DNA from: Algoriphagus aquimarinus
GTDB lineage: Bacteria; Bacteroidota; Bacteroidia; Cytophagales; Cyclobacteriaceae
Direction: 5' to 3'
Assembly (NCBI RefSeq): GCF_900112005.1
Contig: NZ_FOKK01000008.1
Coordinates: forward strand, 104,523 to 168,522
Length of the DNA: 64,000 nucleotides
The stretch's first letter is position 1. The number at the start of each line of letters is the position of its first letter. The notes beneath the pieces are model-generated. The model worked only from the letters and a program-made list of their open reading frames with translations. It did not search any database and had not been told where the DNA came from. The position numbers and the translations under genes were made by a program. Positions 44,372 through 53,417 of the stretch are shown here, piece by piece.

Positions 44372-44404
44372 CAAAACTAGTAAAATCCCCTCTACATAAA
44401 ACAA
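44372..44404 (-). promoter_or_regulatory. Promoter of pckA
   Basis: On the minus strand TTG (44404-44402), a 22-bp spacer and TAGTTTTG (44379-44372, TAnnTTTG), ending 35 bp before the pckA ATG. Both elements of the Bacteroidota promoter are present. Confidence 0.55.
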
Positions 44405-44551
44405 TAAAATGTGCTTTATTTTTAAATACAATCGATTGCAGGTTAAAAACAACTTTTTATTTGGCAACGATTTTTTATGTAATTGCTACTGAATTACCCG
44501 CAGTTTTACAATAGTGGACTATTTAGTGATTAGCCTACAATTCAGCGGCTT

Positions 44552-44559
44552 TAACTTTG
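44552..44559 (+). promoter_or_regulatory. -7 element upstream of the POT transporter
   Basis: TAACTTTG, an exact TAnnTTTG match. It overlaps the first possible TTG start of the transporter frame (44557), which argues that translation begins further down, at about 44620. Confidence 0.5.
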
Positions 44560-44619
44560 GAAACAAGGGCTAAAAAGGTTTATCATTGTAAAATTGATTT
44601 CACCCAAATAAAACTATCC

Positions 44620-46182
44620 TTGGAAAAACAACTTACTCCTGAATTTGATGGGCCAACTATTTTCGGCCATCCAAAAGGACTGATGACACTATTTTTCACA
44701 GAAATGTGGGAAAGATTCAGTTACTATGGCATGCGTGCCTTGCTCATATTATTTATGACCATGGCAGTAGCTGAAGGCGGACTGGGCTTCGATGATCAGA
44801 CTTCTGGTGCTATCTATGGCTTATATACTATGGGAGTTTATTTGCTGGCTTTGCCTGGTGGATGGCTAGCTGATAGACTTTTTGGACTGAAAAAATCCGT
44901 TTGGTACGGAGGGATAATTATCGCTATAGGTCACTTTACTATGGCTCTCCCAGGTGTGATGGCTTTGATTACAGGTGATCACTCGATCAAACCTGAATTG
45001 AGTACGCTTGATACTTCATCCTTCTTTCTAGGTTTGATATTGATTGTATTGGGTACAGGGCTTTTGAAACCTAATATTAGCTCTATTGTAGGACAGCTTT
45101 ACCCAAAGGGAAGTACGAAGCGGGACGCAGGTTTCTCTATCTTCTATATGGGGATAAATATCGGTGGCTTTATAGCTCCGATTGCTTGTGGTACACTAGC
45201 TACTTATGATATGCACCTTGGCTTTGGCCTTGCGGGTTTAGGTATGGTTTTCGGATTGATTCAATATAAACTATCAGGTGCTTTATTAGAAGGTCATGGA
45301 GAAGTGCCAGTTTTCGAGACGGCAGAAGAGGTGTCTAGTCAAAAGAAACTTAAGTCTATCGTTACCTATTTAGGAATTGGTTTGGTTGCTGTAGTTGGGG
45401 TACTATTTATGGGAGTGATTCCTATCAATGTATCAGCGATAGCAGGTGCATCAGGTACAGTCATTGCCCTGGTTGCTTTTGGCTACTTAGGTTATGTGAT
45501 AGCCTTTGGAGGATTGAATAAAGCTGATAAAAACAAAGTGGGGGTAATCGCTATACTCTTCTTGTTTTCTGCAATGTTCTGGTCGGGTTTCGAGCAAGCA
45601 GGATCTACTTTGAATCTCTTCGCTGATCGTTTTACAGATAGAACCATACTAGGTTGGGAGATTCCTACCAGTTATTTCCAATCTGTTAATTCACTTTTCA
45701 TCATCATTTTCGCTCCTTTCTTCGGAGCTCTTTGGGTTTGGCTGGGTAGAAGAAACATGGAGCCAAGTTCTCCAATGAAATTCACCTTCGGACTTTTACT
45801 ACTAGCTATTGGTTTTTTCGTGATGTATTTCGCTACCAAAATTGCCGCTTCAGGTGATTTGGCTGCCCCGACCTGGTTGTTGATTACCTACATGCTACAT
45901 ACGTTTGGCGAGTTGAGCTTATCTCCAGTAGGTTTGAGTTTGGTAACCAAGCTAGCGCCAAAAGGATACGGAGGACAAATGATGGGTATCTGGTTCTTGT
46001 CAGTAGCGCTAGGTAATTTGATCGCTGGACTGATTGCTGGTGAGGCAAGTGGCGGAACTGAAGAAGCTCTTGCTCAAATGCCAGATCAATACATGTTGAT
46101 CGTTTACACGGTCTTCGGATCTGCAGCACTGCTATTCTTGCTGAAGCCTCTGATCAGAAGGATGATGGGAGAAGTGCATTGA
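44620..46182 (+). CDS. POT/PTR-family peptide:proton symporter
   Basis: A 12-14-helix transporter for di- and tripeptides. FTEMWERFSYYGMRALLILFM contains the ExxERFxYY motif of TM1 that couples proton and substrate; LPGGWLADRLFG, GTGLLKPNISSIVGQLYP and FSIFYMGINIGGFIAP are the other family signatures. The frame is open from a TTG at 44557, but no ATG precedes the first helix; I favour the TTG at 44620 (EKQLTPEFDGP), which lies downstream of a clear -7 element. This gives about 520 residues; the longer form would have 541. The start is uncertain, the family is not. Confidence 0.9.
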   Translation: MEKQLTPEFDGPTIFGHPKGLMTLFFTEMWERFSYYGMRALLILFMTMAVAEGGLGFDDQTSGAIYGLYTMGVYLLALPGGWLADRLFGLKKSVWYGGIIIAIGHFTMALPGVMALITGDHSIKPELSTLDTSSFFLGLILIVLGTGLLKPNISSIVGQLYPKGSTKRDAGFSIFYMGINIGGFIAPIACGTLATYDMHLGFGLAGLGMVFGLIQYKLSGALLEGHGEVPVFETAEEVSSQKKLKSIVTYLGIGLVAVVGVLFMGVIPINVSAIAGASGTVIALVAFGYLGYVIAFGGLNKADKNKVGVIAILFLFSAMFWSGFEQAGSTLNLFADRFTDRTILGWEIPTSYFQSVNSLFIIIFAPFFGALWVWLGRRNMEPSSPMKFTFGLLLLAIGFFVMYFATKIAASGDLAAPTWLLITYMLHTFGELSLSPVGLSLVTKLAPKGYGGQMMGIWFLSVALGNLIAGLIAGEASGGTEEALAQMPDQYMLIVYTVFGSAALLFLLKPLIRRMMGEVH

Positions 46183-46210
46183 TAAGTAGAAATTTTCAAG
46201 TCTCAATACT

Positions 46211-46261
46211 TACAAACAATAATGGCTGTCGATATAGTATCGACAGCCATTATTGTTTGTA
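46211..46261. terminator. Very long perfect hairpin between convergent genes
   Basis: Arms 46211-46234 and 46238-46261 are perfectly complementary over 24 bp around a 3-nt loop (TAG). It lies between the POT gene and a TetR gene facing it, and is most likely a bidirectional terminator, although it lacks a classical T-run. Confidence 0.8.
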
Positions 46262-46299
46262 GAATCTGCTAATTGAGATGCTGGAGAATCAATTAGAAT

Positions 46300-47001
46300 T
46301 TAGAAAAGACTTGTTTGCACGGTGGTTTTCTTGGCTGCCTGAATAGTGCCTTTTAGCATTTCCTGCATCAATCGAAGGAATCCCGGCTCCCAGTTTTCGG
46401 AGTGGATTTTAAGGTCCTTTCCTTCGTATTCTATAGGTCCCAGCATTTTCTCATAGCCGATGATCATACTCCAGATAGTATAAAAGGTGATGTCTGGCTG
46501 AAGTTCAGCACGAATACTTCCGTCCTTAATTCCCTGACTTACCATCATAATCCCGATTTTAGCAGGCTCGTGATGGATCTCTAGGAGTTTCTGAAAGTGA
46601 ACAGATTCCAAGGTTTTCGGATCTATTAACTTACGGGTTTCTGGGTTGTTGTATTTCTTAAGAAGGTCTAGAAAATTAAGAATAGAATCGTAATAGACTT
46701 GATTTGCTTTCGCAAAAACAACGACTTTTACTAAAAGGTCAGAAATCATGTCCAATCCATTTTTTCCTTTAGTTCTATTAGACCATTCATCTCGGAACTC
46801 ATCCTTGAATTGGTCGAAGGCTTTTTTGGTCAAAGCCATAAACAGATCCTCTTTGTTTTTATAATAAAAGTAGGTGAGGCCTTTACTTATCCCAGCAGAT
46901 TTGGCTACATCCTCCATTCTGGTGGCCAAATAACCTTTAGATTTGAATAATGAAACAGCTGAATCTAAAATGAGTTTTTCTTTATTTTTCTCTCCTGCCA
47001 T
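46300..47001 (-). CDS. TetR/AcrR-family regulator
   Basis: A 233-residue repressor-type protein from the ATG at 47001 (MAGEKNKEKLILDSAVSLF); an in-frame start 11 codons upstream adds a lysine-rich leader of no clear value. The TetR helix-turn-helix is SKGYLATRMEDVAKSAGISKGLTYFYYKNKEDLF. The C-terminal ligand domain (about 170 residues) is family-typical in size but not otherwise informative. No obvious target is adjacent; the POT gene converges and tyrS lies upstream on the same strand. Confidence 0.92.
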   Translation of the reverse strand: MAGEKNKEKLILDSAVSLFKSKGYLATRMEDVAKSAGISKGLTYFYYKNKEDLFMALTKKAFDQFKDEFRDEWSNRTKGKNGLDMISDLLVKVVVFAKANQVYYDSILNFLDLLKKYNNPETRKLIDPKTLESVHFQKLLEIHHEPAKIGIMMVSQGIKDGSIRAELQPDITFYTIWSMIIGYEKMLGPIEYEGKDLKIHSENWEPGFLRLMQEMLKGTIQAAKKTTVQTSLF

Positions 47002-47094
47002 GAGTTTTTTTCTTTTTCCAAAAATTGAAATCAAAGATATTAAACTTGGGTCAAATACTGAGATTTACACACTTTATATTTAGCTTAATTTCAT

Positions 47095-47130
47095 AAAAAA
47101 AGGCTTTAGGGATTTCCTAAAGCCTTTTTT
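47095..47130 (-). terminator. Intrinsic terminator of tyrS
   Basis: Stem of 10 bp (47101-47110 with 47116-47125, loop GATTT) flanked by an A-run on the left, i.e. a T-run after the stem on the minus strand, just past the tyrS stop. The T-run on the right also makes it usable from the other side. Confidence 0.9.
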
Positions 47131-47148
47131 CGTATGAGTATCACTGAC

Positions 47149-48441
47149 TTACTTCACTTCCACTATGTAATAATTTTTCTTGCCTTTTTGTACCAGTAGG
47201 TACTTATTTTGAAGTAAAGTCAAGTTTATCGCTGCATTTGGATCACTGAGCTTCTCTTTGTTTATACTTACTCCTCCGCCTTGAATCATTTTTCTGGCTT
47301 CTCCTTTAGAAGCAAATACAACTCCCTGAGTAATCTCTCCAAAAAGATCCAAAATTGAGCCTAAGGAAGTGTATTCAGTTTTGTCTATCTGAACCTGAGG
47401 AACTCCTTCAAAAACCTGAAGAAAGGTACGCTCGTCCAAAGCTGCCAAATCTTCAGTAGATGACTTTCCAAACAGAATATCAGAAGCTTTTACTGCCATT
47501 TCAAAATCCGATTCGCCATGAACCATGATTGTGATTTGCTTTGCTATTTCCTTCTGCAAAGTACGTAGATGAGGAGCTTCAGCATGTTCTTTCTCCAGAT
47601 TCTCGATAGTTGATTGGTCTAAAATCGTAAAAATTCGAATGTATTTTGAAGCATCCTCATCAGATACATTCAGCCAAAACTGGTAGAATGCATAAGGTGA
47701 AGTTTTCTCAGGATCTAGCCAAACCGAGCCACCTTCCGTTTTACCGAATTTGGTGCCATCCGCCTTCGTGATCAAAGGAACAGTCAAAGCATAAGCTGAT
47801 CCGCCGCCCATTCTTCTGATCAATTCCGTACCTGTGACGATATTTCCCCACTGATCAGAACCTCCTAGCTGTATAGAGCAATTCTCATTTTTCCAAAGAT
47901 GATAGAAATCATAGCCCTGGATCAATTGATAGGTGAATTCAGTGAAAGAAAGTCCATTTCCATCCTCTAGACGTCTTTTTACAGAGTCTTTGGACATCAT
48001 ATAGTTTACAGTGATGTGCTTGCCTATGTCTCTGATAAAGTCCAAAAAGCTAAACTCAGACATCCAGTCGTAGTTATTGACTAACTCGGCTTTGTTTGTA
48101 GTAGAACCAGCGAAATCAAGGAATTTGGCTAGTTGATCCTGAATACAAGAGATATTGTGATCCAGTGTGGTTTTGTCCAAAAGATTACGTTCTGCCGACT
48201 TGAAAGAAGGATCACCGATCATCCCCGTTGCACCACCTACTAAAGCAAATGGCTTGTGACCAGCTCGTTGGAAGTGTAAAAGTGTCATCACTCCAACTAA
48301 GTGACCAATATGTAGTGAATCAGCCGTTGGATCAAAACCTAGATAGGCAGAAGCCATTCCTTTAGTGAGGTGTTCTTCTATATCCGGGGTCATGTCCTGA
48401 AGCATGCCTCTCCAGCGTAATTCTTCTATGAATGAGTTCAT
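47149..48441 (-). CDS. tyrS: Tyrosine--tRNA ligase
   Basis: A 430-residue class I aminoacyl-tRNA synthetase that charges tRNA-Tyr. The signature [19 protein letters not shown] carries [16 protein letters not shown] is the tyrosine-binding region, KFGKTEGG is the KMSKS-equivalent loop, and the end ([21 protein letters not shown]) is an S4 RNA-binding domain. Length and order match the TyrS type found in most bacteria. Monocistronic with terminator and a -7 promoter element on its upstream side. Confidence 0.98.
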   Translation of the reverse strand: MNSFIEELRWRGMLQDMTPDIEEHLTKGMASAYLGFDPTADSLHIGHLVGVMTLLHFQRAGHKPFALVGGATGMIGDPSFKSAERNLLDKTTLDHNISCIQDQLAKFLDFAGSTTNKAELVNNYDWMSEFSFLDFIRDIGKHITVNYMMSKDSVKRRLEDGNGLSFTEFTYQLIQGYDFYHLWKNENCSIQLGGSDQWGNIVTGTELIRRMGGGSAYALTVPLITKADGTKFGKTEGGSVWLDPEKTSPYAFYQFWLNVSDEDASKYIRIFTILDQSTIENLEKEHAEAPHLRTLQKEIAKQITIMVHGESDFEMAVKASDILFGKSSTEDLAALDERTFLQVFEGVPQVQIDKTEYTSLGSILDLFGEITQGVVFASKGEARKMIQGGGVSINKEKLSDPNAAINLTLLQNKYLLVQKGKKNYYIVEVK

Positions 48442-48464
48442 CTAATCGTTGATTTTTCGAGGTG

Positions 48465-48472
48465 CAAATATA
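48465..48472 (-). promoter_or_regulatory. -7 promoter element of tyrS
   Basis: On the minus strand TATATTTG (TAnnTTTG), 23 bp before the tyrS ATG. No -33 TTG at the right distance was found. Confidence 0.45.
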
Positions 48473-48646
48473 GTCTTGTCTGCCAAAGGAAAGAAGGAAA
48501 GCGATAAAGCATTAGCGATTATTTGAGATTCAAAGCGTCTATTAAATTCACTTCGTGTAAATGCTGTCAATTACACATGTTCTTATACTACAGGTAATAA
48601 TTTACTTTAGGTTTTCGTCACGCTGTTGCAACATAGATTTAGCTAA

Positions 48647-49498
48647 TTATTCTATAGTCACATTTGGCTCTTTTTGCAAATAGCCTAAAGACTGAAGGAA
48701 ATCATCCGATGCTTGAACCGTCTTTTTGTAATACTCAAAATTGGTGTAATTGAAAAAACCATGAGGTTGGTCTTCGTAAAGTATCAACTCACATCGACTT
48801 CCCACTTTTTCCATGACCATCTGATAATACTGAGCAGTCACGACTGGGACAAGATTGTCTTTGGTACCCAGCAAAAACAGGGTAGGAGGAGCACCGGCTT
48901 TGATGTTGTGCAAAGGAGAAAAGTCCTTGTACTGATCACCAATTCTTTCGAAACCATATCCTCCAGGACCATTGTCAATCACCGGGTTGAAAAGTATCAT
49001 GGCATTGGGAATAGGGCTGATTTCTAGGTTGTCAGTACGTTCATTGTATCCCTCGATCAAGCCCGTAGCTGCTGCCAAATGTGCACCGGCAGAACCTCCT
49101 GAAGCAATGATTTTATCTGGAGCAATATGAAATTTACTTGCATTTTCACGCACATACCTCATTGCCGATTTGGCATCTGAAACTGATTCGTAAGGAGAAG
49201 TTTTATACTCATTTTTGGTTCGATAGTCCACCAAAAAACAAACTAATCCTCTTTTGGCGAAGTATGCTGCTTGATGCTCAAACTGCGCTCTGCTGCCTGA
49301 ATTCCAGCCGCCGCCAAAAAAGAAAACCAATGCTGGATATTCTTCTGAAGGATTCATTTTTTCAGGATAGTGTACCTCCATAAAAAGCTCGGTGGTGTCA
49401 ACTGTTTTGTATAAAAACAGCTCTTGAGCAAATGAGAACGTACTAGTCGCAAAGAGAAGCGTAAAACCAATCAGAAACTTTGAGGTAATTCTAGTCAT
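48647..49498 (-). CDS. Secreted alpha/beta-hydrolase, BD-FAE/esterase-lipase type
   Basis: A 283-residue exported hydrolase (signal ending FSFAQ). The oxyanion loop reads FFFGGGWNSGS in place of the usual HGGGW, the nucleophile elbow is GGSAGAHLAAA, the acid lies in LLGTKDNLVP and the base in QPHGFFNY. These features match carbohydrate-esterase-like or general esterase members of the family. It may deacylate a carbohydrate; a GH29 fucosidase lies about 0.6 kb upstream on the same strand, separated by the acetyltransferase gene. Confidence 0.88.
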   Translation of the reverse strand: MTRITSKFLIGFTLLFATSTFSFAQELFLYKTVDTTELFMEVHYPEKMNPSEEYPALVFFFGGGWNSGSRAQFEHQAAYFAKRGLVCFLVDYRTKNEYKTSPYESVSDAKSAMRYVRENASKFHIAPDKIIASGGSAGAHLAAATGLIEGYNERTDNLEISPIPNAMILFNPVIDNGPGGYGFERIGDQYKDFSPLHNIKAGAPPTLFLLGTKDNLVPVVTAQYYQMVMEKVGSRCELILYEDQPHGFFNYTNFEYYKKTVQASDDFLQSLGYLQKEPNVTIE

Positions 49499-49624
49499 AT
49501 TTTTATGTCAAAATTTAAAGATATCAAGGTACTTTAACTCATTATCTTTTAAACAATCAGCTAGTTAAATACAATATATACAGTGGGGGCCACTAGACAT
49601 ACTTAGCTAGACTGTATGGGAAAA

Positions 49625-50089
49625 CTAAACCTCCATTGTCATCTCCACATGCTCGATACCATCCTCTAGATACCTTTCTCCAGCGTCCTCAAATCCAAGA
49701 GATTTATAGAACTCGTTCAGGTAGGTTTGAGCTCCAATTCTAATCGTGCAGGATCCGTATTCAGATTTAACAAAGGAAATAGAATCTTTCATCAACCTTC
49801 TTCCTGCACCAGTTCCTCGAGCTTGTTTATCGCTCACTACACGTCCGATAGAAGCCTCTGCGAAAGTGGCTCCAGCAGGTAATACTCTGGCATAAGCAGC
49901 TAGAAGATCACCACATTTGATCATGACATGGTAGGCTAATTGATCTTTGTTGTCAGCATCCTGAAAAACACAGTCTTGCTCTACTACAAAGACCTCATTA
50001 CGAAGTCTTATAATGGCATACAATTCATGATTGCTGAGTTCTTCAAAAGATTTTATTACTGTGGTCAGTTCCATTGATTTAGTAGACAT
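49625..50089 (-). CDS. ElaA-like GNAT acetyltransferase
   Basis: A 154-residue GNAT-fold acetyltransferase. The segment IIRLRNEVFVVEQDCVFQDADNKDQLAYH is characteristic of the ElaA group; RVVSDKQARGTGAGRRLM is the acetyl-CoA pyrophosphate loop and FYKSLGFEDAG the C-terminal strand-helix. Acceptor unknown. An internal ATG (residue 6) is an alternative start. It begins 32 bp after the fucosidase stop and could be co-transcribed with it. Confidence 0.9.
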   Translation of the reverse strand: MSTKSMELTTVIKSFEELSNHELYAIIRLRNEVFVVEQDCVFQDADNKDQLAYHVMIKCGDLLAAYARVLPAGATFAEASIGRVVSDKQARGTGAGRRLMKDSISFVKSEYGSCTIRIGAQTYLNEFYKSLGFEDAGERYLEDGIEHVEMTMEV

Positions 50090-50121
50090 GAAATAGCTTA
50101 ATTATAAGATTTTCAGTGACC

Positions 50122-51561
50122 TTATTCGGAAACGTAAGTCAATACGATAGCCGAAGTATTGGAAAGTTTATCCTGAAGGTTCTTTGGAAGAGAAACTACT
50201 ATTTTACCATCCACTGTTTTCCAGTTAAGTGAGTTATTCTCTCCTAAGATTCTGATTTTACTTCCTTTTTTAGGAGGGTTTAGCGTCCAAGAGATTGTTT
50301 CTTCAAGCTTTTCATTTTCTGCTAAAGGCATAAGCGCATACATTTCTTTGGCTTTCCCTTGGGTGAAATATAGTTTGCCGTCTTGGAAGTTTTCTATTGC
50401 ACGGGTATCGTAGATTCCTGCTCCATTCACTTCAAGCCACTGCCCGATTTCTTCCAATCTAGAAACTTGCTCAGGTAGGAAAATCCCGTCAGCAGTTGGT
50501 CCAACTCCAAGCAATAAATTCCCGCCTTTGGCCACAATCTCAATTAGTAAGTGAATGACTTTTCTTGAAGGTTTGAATTTATCATTGGGTACGTATCCCC
50601 AAGCACCGCCCAACGTGATACAACTTTCCCAAGGATCTGAAGACATTTCTGCTGGAATTCCTTGCTCAGGAGTTCGGTAGTTTTCAAACGGCCCGTGAAC
50701 TGTACGATCAACAATCAAAATCCCTTCTTGATTTGCTCTAACTGTCTCAGCCACCTTTGGCATATTGATTTCCTGATCGAAATCAGGGATAGGAGCTCCC
50801 CAACTTAAAACTTCATCATTGATAGTAGACTTTGGCCTTACCCAACCTCCGTCTAGCCAAAGGATATCTATATTACCGTAATTGCTTGTGATTTCATTGA
50901 GTTGGTTGTGCGTGAACTGTACATATTGATTCCATCTCCAAGGATTCTTGCGGATGTCATAGTTGACATTTCTATCTGGTGTAGAACGGTAGTCCCACCA
51001 GTAATATTGTGAATGCCAATCAGGTTTGGAATAGTAAGCTCCGATCATCATGTCCTTTTTGCGAAATGCATCAAAGACGTATTTGGCTACATCGGCTTTA
51101 GGATTACTTGCAAATGGCCCATTAGAGATCTTATAGTCAGTAAATTGGGTGTCAAACATATTGAAACCATCGTGGTGCTTGGTGGTGAAGACCACGTATT
51201 TCATTCCGGCTTTATCCGCAGCATCAGCCCACTGATCCGGATCAAATCCCTGTGGATTAAACTTTTCACTCAATCCAAAGTACCATTTCTTATAGTCCTC
51301 ATAGCTCTGAGTGGTATCTTTTCTATTAATCCAAACCTCGTTATTGATACTCCAGGATTCTACAATTCCGGGCACTGCATAGATTCCCCAATGAATCAAT
51401 ATACCAAATTTCTGATCTCTCCATTGCTCTAGTTTCTCAGCAACTTTGGGATCAGTGGGGTATTCGTATTCGGATGAAGTAGGATGGAGAGTGTTTTGTG
51501 CGTTGGCTTGAAAAGTGATCACAAGTGCAATCACGAGTAGCCAATTGAATCTTTGGGACAT
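50122..51561 (-). CDS. Alpha-L-fucosidase, GH29 family
   Basis: A 479-residue exported glycosidase releasing terminal fucose from glycans. Signal peptide (ending ANAQ), WRDQKFGILIHWGIYAVPG at the start of the barrel, AGMKYVVFTTKHHDGFNMFDT, and NIDILWLDGGWV with the nucleophilic aspartate. KGGNLLLGVGPTADGIF closes the barrel, followed by a beta-sandwich domain. No sugar transporter or fucose-metabolism gene is adjacent, so it probably acts alone on environmental fucosylated polysaccharides or glycoproteins. Confidence 0.95.
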   Translation of the reverse strand: MSQRFNWLLVIALVITFQANAQNTLHPTSSEYEYPTDPKVAEKLEQWRDQKFGILIHWGIYAVPGIVESWSINNEVWINRKDTTQSYEDYKKWYFGLSEKFNPQGFDPDQWADAADKAGMKYVVFTTKHHDGFNMFDTQFTDYKISNGPFASNPKADVAKYVFDAFRKKDMMIGAYYSKPDWHSQYYWWDYRSTPDRNVNYDIRKNPWRWNQYVQFTHNQLNEITSNYGNIDILWLDGGWVRPKSTINDEVLSWGAPIPDFDQEINMPKVAETVRANQEGILIVDRTVHGPFENYRTPEQGIPAEMSSDPWESCITLGGAWGYVPNDKFKPSRKVIHLLIEIVAKGGNLLLGVGPTADGIFLPEQVSRLEEIGQWLEVNGAGIYDTRAIENFQDGKLYFTQGKAKEMYALMPLAENEKLEETISWTLNPPKKGSKIRILGENNSLNWKTVDGKIVVSLPKNLQDKLSNTSAIVLTYVSE

Positions 51562-51708
51562 GAGAAAAGAAAAGGTGAATGAATTCTTAAAGGTAAAATG
51601 GAAAGCAAAGAGTCAAAAGGGAAATCTATTCTAATTCTTATCCTTTGAATTGCCTAGTGGTTAAATAGAGGGTACTAAAACTCAATTTGTATAGGTGAGT
51701 CTATTTCC

Positions 51709-52059
51709 TTGATCATTTTCAAACCACATAGCCACATAGGAAACATAGGTATTAAAAAATAGCGGCGGTTAATTCCCATTCTAAGACTTTGATTTCTTTG
51801 TTCCTATGTGGTGAAAAAAATCTCTACCACAAAAGTCAGCAAGAGAATGAAGGTTTTTGATCATTGAATTTGAAAATTGCCCATTGATCATTTTCAAACC
51901 ACATAGACACATTGGAAAACATAGGTATTATATATTAGAGGCGGTTAATTCCCATTCTAAGACTTTGATTTCTTTGTTCCTATGTGGTGAAAAAAATCTC
52001 TACCACAAAAGTCAGCAAGAGAATGAAGGTTTTTGATCGTTGAATTTGAAATTTGACCA
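51709..52059. repeat. Two tandem copies of a 175-bp intergenic repeat
   Basis: Copy 1 at 51709-51883 and copy 2 at 51884-52059 are nearly identical; most differences fall in 51728-51765 and its counterpart. Copy 1 contains an inverted repeat CCACATAGGAA (51732-51742) / TTCCTATGTGG (51801-51811) that could fold into a long hairpin; the left arm is mutated in copy 2. No reading frame is conserved. The 517-bp gap between the fucosidase and the VLRF1-type gene holds nothing else recognisable. Confidence 0.92.
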
Positions 52060-52078
52060 TTGCCTATTAACCATTCTC

Positions 52079-52789
52079 TCACCAATCATCCTCATCATCA
52101 AGGTTATTTGATTCTGTGGTATCTGGCTGATCAAAAATCTCTTGCCCTTTTTCAGAAAGTGTCAAATGAATCCCATTCAACTTCTTGTGGATTTCCTGCA
52201 AGGTTGCAAAGTCAGGTTGCTGCACATGGAAGGGGATGCTGATCAGGTTTTCTGCATTCTTCGAAAAAGGAGTAGGCATATTACTTCCGAAGAAGTACGG
52301 CCACAGGGTTTTGCCACAGCTGATCCCCCAAGTGGTAATAGCATAATCATTATTATACTGCTGTAGACGTTCGTTGATTTCCTCAAAAAACAGTTCCGAT
52401 TCTCCCAGTCTCAGTCTGGATCCAGCTCTTGATTTCCCTTTAGTTTTCAGGTATTTGATCTGACTTTTTCCCTGCTTTTGGCGAACCATATAGGCTCGGA
52501 ATACTTTGTGATCTAACATTTCACCGTTGTGAAAGTATCCAGTAACGGCAATTCCCGCTCTTATCATCACCAAAGCAAGATGAAAATCATCCTTTACAGA
52601 TAAAATCCCGGAGGCACTTGTCTGCATATTCCACGGAAGTGAAACTTTGGCAAGCCAAGCGTCCGAATCAGAAATTACCCACTGATGCTTAGGCTCTTCG
52701 AAGGTACCCTGCAATCCTTTCTTTTCGGATACTTCCAGAATGGACTGGTACTTTTCAAGACTAATTAACTTTGGATTGCCGGAAATCAT
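52079..52789 (-). CDS. VLRF1-type (Vms1/ANKZF1-like) peptidyl-tRNA release factor homologue
   Basis: A 236-residue protein from the ATG at 52789; the frame is open to 52855 but would then overlap the divergent gene and its promoter. The segment AYMVRQKQGKSQIKYLKTKG followed by KSRAGSRLRLGE (residues 99-130) matches the VLRF1 signature around the catalytic glutamine of Vms1 (R-x-K-Q-G-G-S-Q ... S-A-G-S-x-L-R-R-x-N-E), placing the putative catalytic Gln at 110. Eukaryotic Vms1 releases nascent chains from peptidyl-tRNA on stalled 60S subunits; bacterial relatives are known by sequence. The C-terminus is acidic (NNLDDEDDW). No zinc finger or ankyrin repeats are present. The role in ribosome rescue is inferred. 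Confidence 0.72.
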   Translation of the reverse strand: MISGNPKLISLEKYQSILEVSEKKGLQGTFEEPKHQWVISDSDAWLAKVSLPWNMQTSASGILSVKDDFHLALVMIRAGIAVTGYFHNGEMLDHKVFRAYMVRQKQGKSQIKYLKTKGKSRAGSRLRLGESELFFEEINERLQQYNNDYAITTWGISCGKTLWPYFFGSNMPTPFSKNAENLISIPFHVQQPDFATLQEIHKKLNGIHLTLSEKGQEIFDQPDTTESNNLDDEDDW

Positions 52790-52809
52790 AGCGGGGGAGG
52801 CTTTTCGAT

Positions 52810-52817
52810 TATATTTG
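52810..52817 (+). promoter_or_regulatory. -7 promoter element
   Basis: TATATTTG (TAnnTTTG) 20 bp before the ATG of the HEAT-like gene, within the short divergent spacer shared with the VLRF1-type gene. Confidence 0.5.
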
Positions 52818-52837
52818 CACAAATAAACCGAAAAATC

Positions 52838-53365
52838 ATGGACGAGGAAATCCAAGGCTTAATCAAGCGCATGAGCGATCCTAAAGAAAAGGAAGCTTTC
52901 TATTTTGCAGACAAACTGGGAAAAAATCTGGATGAAAGCGGAAGAGATAAAGTGATCGAACTAGTGAAAGGCGACAACTGGGAAGTTGCGTACCTGGCCT
53001 GTCGAGCACTTTCACAATCTACATTCAATGAGGAATCTCTCGACGCGATTTTTGAGGCGATCAATGACAAGAAAAATAGAGCACACCAAGGAGCATTTGT
53101 TCAAGTGTTGGAAGAGTTTGATTTGAGCCTTCGTTTTGTGGATATTTTTAGAGTTTTCCTTTTCGGTAATTTCAAAGCTCAAACACTTGCCAAGATGTAT
53201 CTGGATGAGGTTGAATTTGATATGACTCCGCGTACCCTACGAAAGGCTGAAAAACACTGGAATCACTACTTGCACAATCCCGAGGATGAAGGAAGTTTGG
53301 AAGTAAAAAAACTTGAGGTGGAACCCATTTTAACAGAAATTAGAGAATTATTTTCTGAGGATTAG
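52838..53365 (+). CDS. HEAT-repeat-like cytoplasmic protein
   Basis: A 175-residue, wholly helical protein without export signal. Segments such as LVKGDNWEVAYLACRALSQS and IFEAINDKKNRAHQGAFVQVLEEF have the spacing of HEAT/ARM-type helix pairs. The family is not otherwise recognised. It is divergent from the VLRF1-type gene with starts 48 bp apart, so shared regulation is possible. Confidence 0.7.
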   Translation: MDEEIQGLIKRMSDPKEKEAFYFADKLGKNLDESGRDKVIELVKGDNWEVAYLACRALSQSTFNEESLDAIFEAINDKKNRAHQGAFVQVLEEFDLSLRFVDIFRVFLFGNFKAQTLAKMYLDEVEFDMTPRTLRKAEKHWNHYLHNPEDEGSLEVKKLEVEPILTEIRELFSED

Positions 53366-53417
53366 ACAACATTCGCATCATTATTGTGTTTATTAATACA
53401 ATAAAAAGAATTTCATA

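Noticed and set aside
51709..52059. CRISPR array
   Set aside because: Only two long tandem units of 175 bp, without short repeats, spacers or cas genes.
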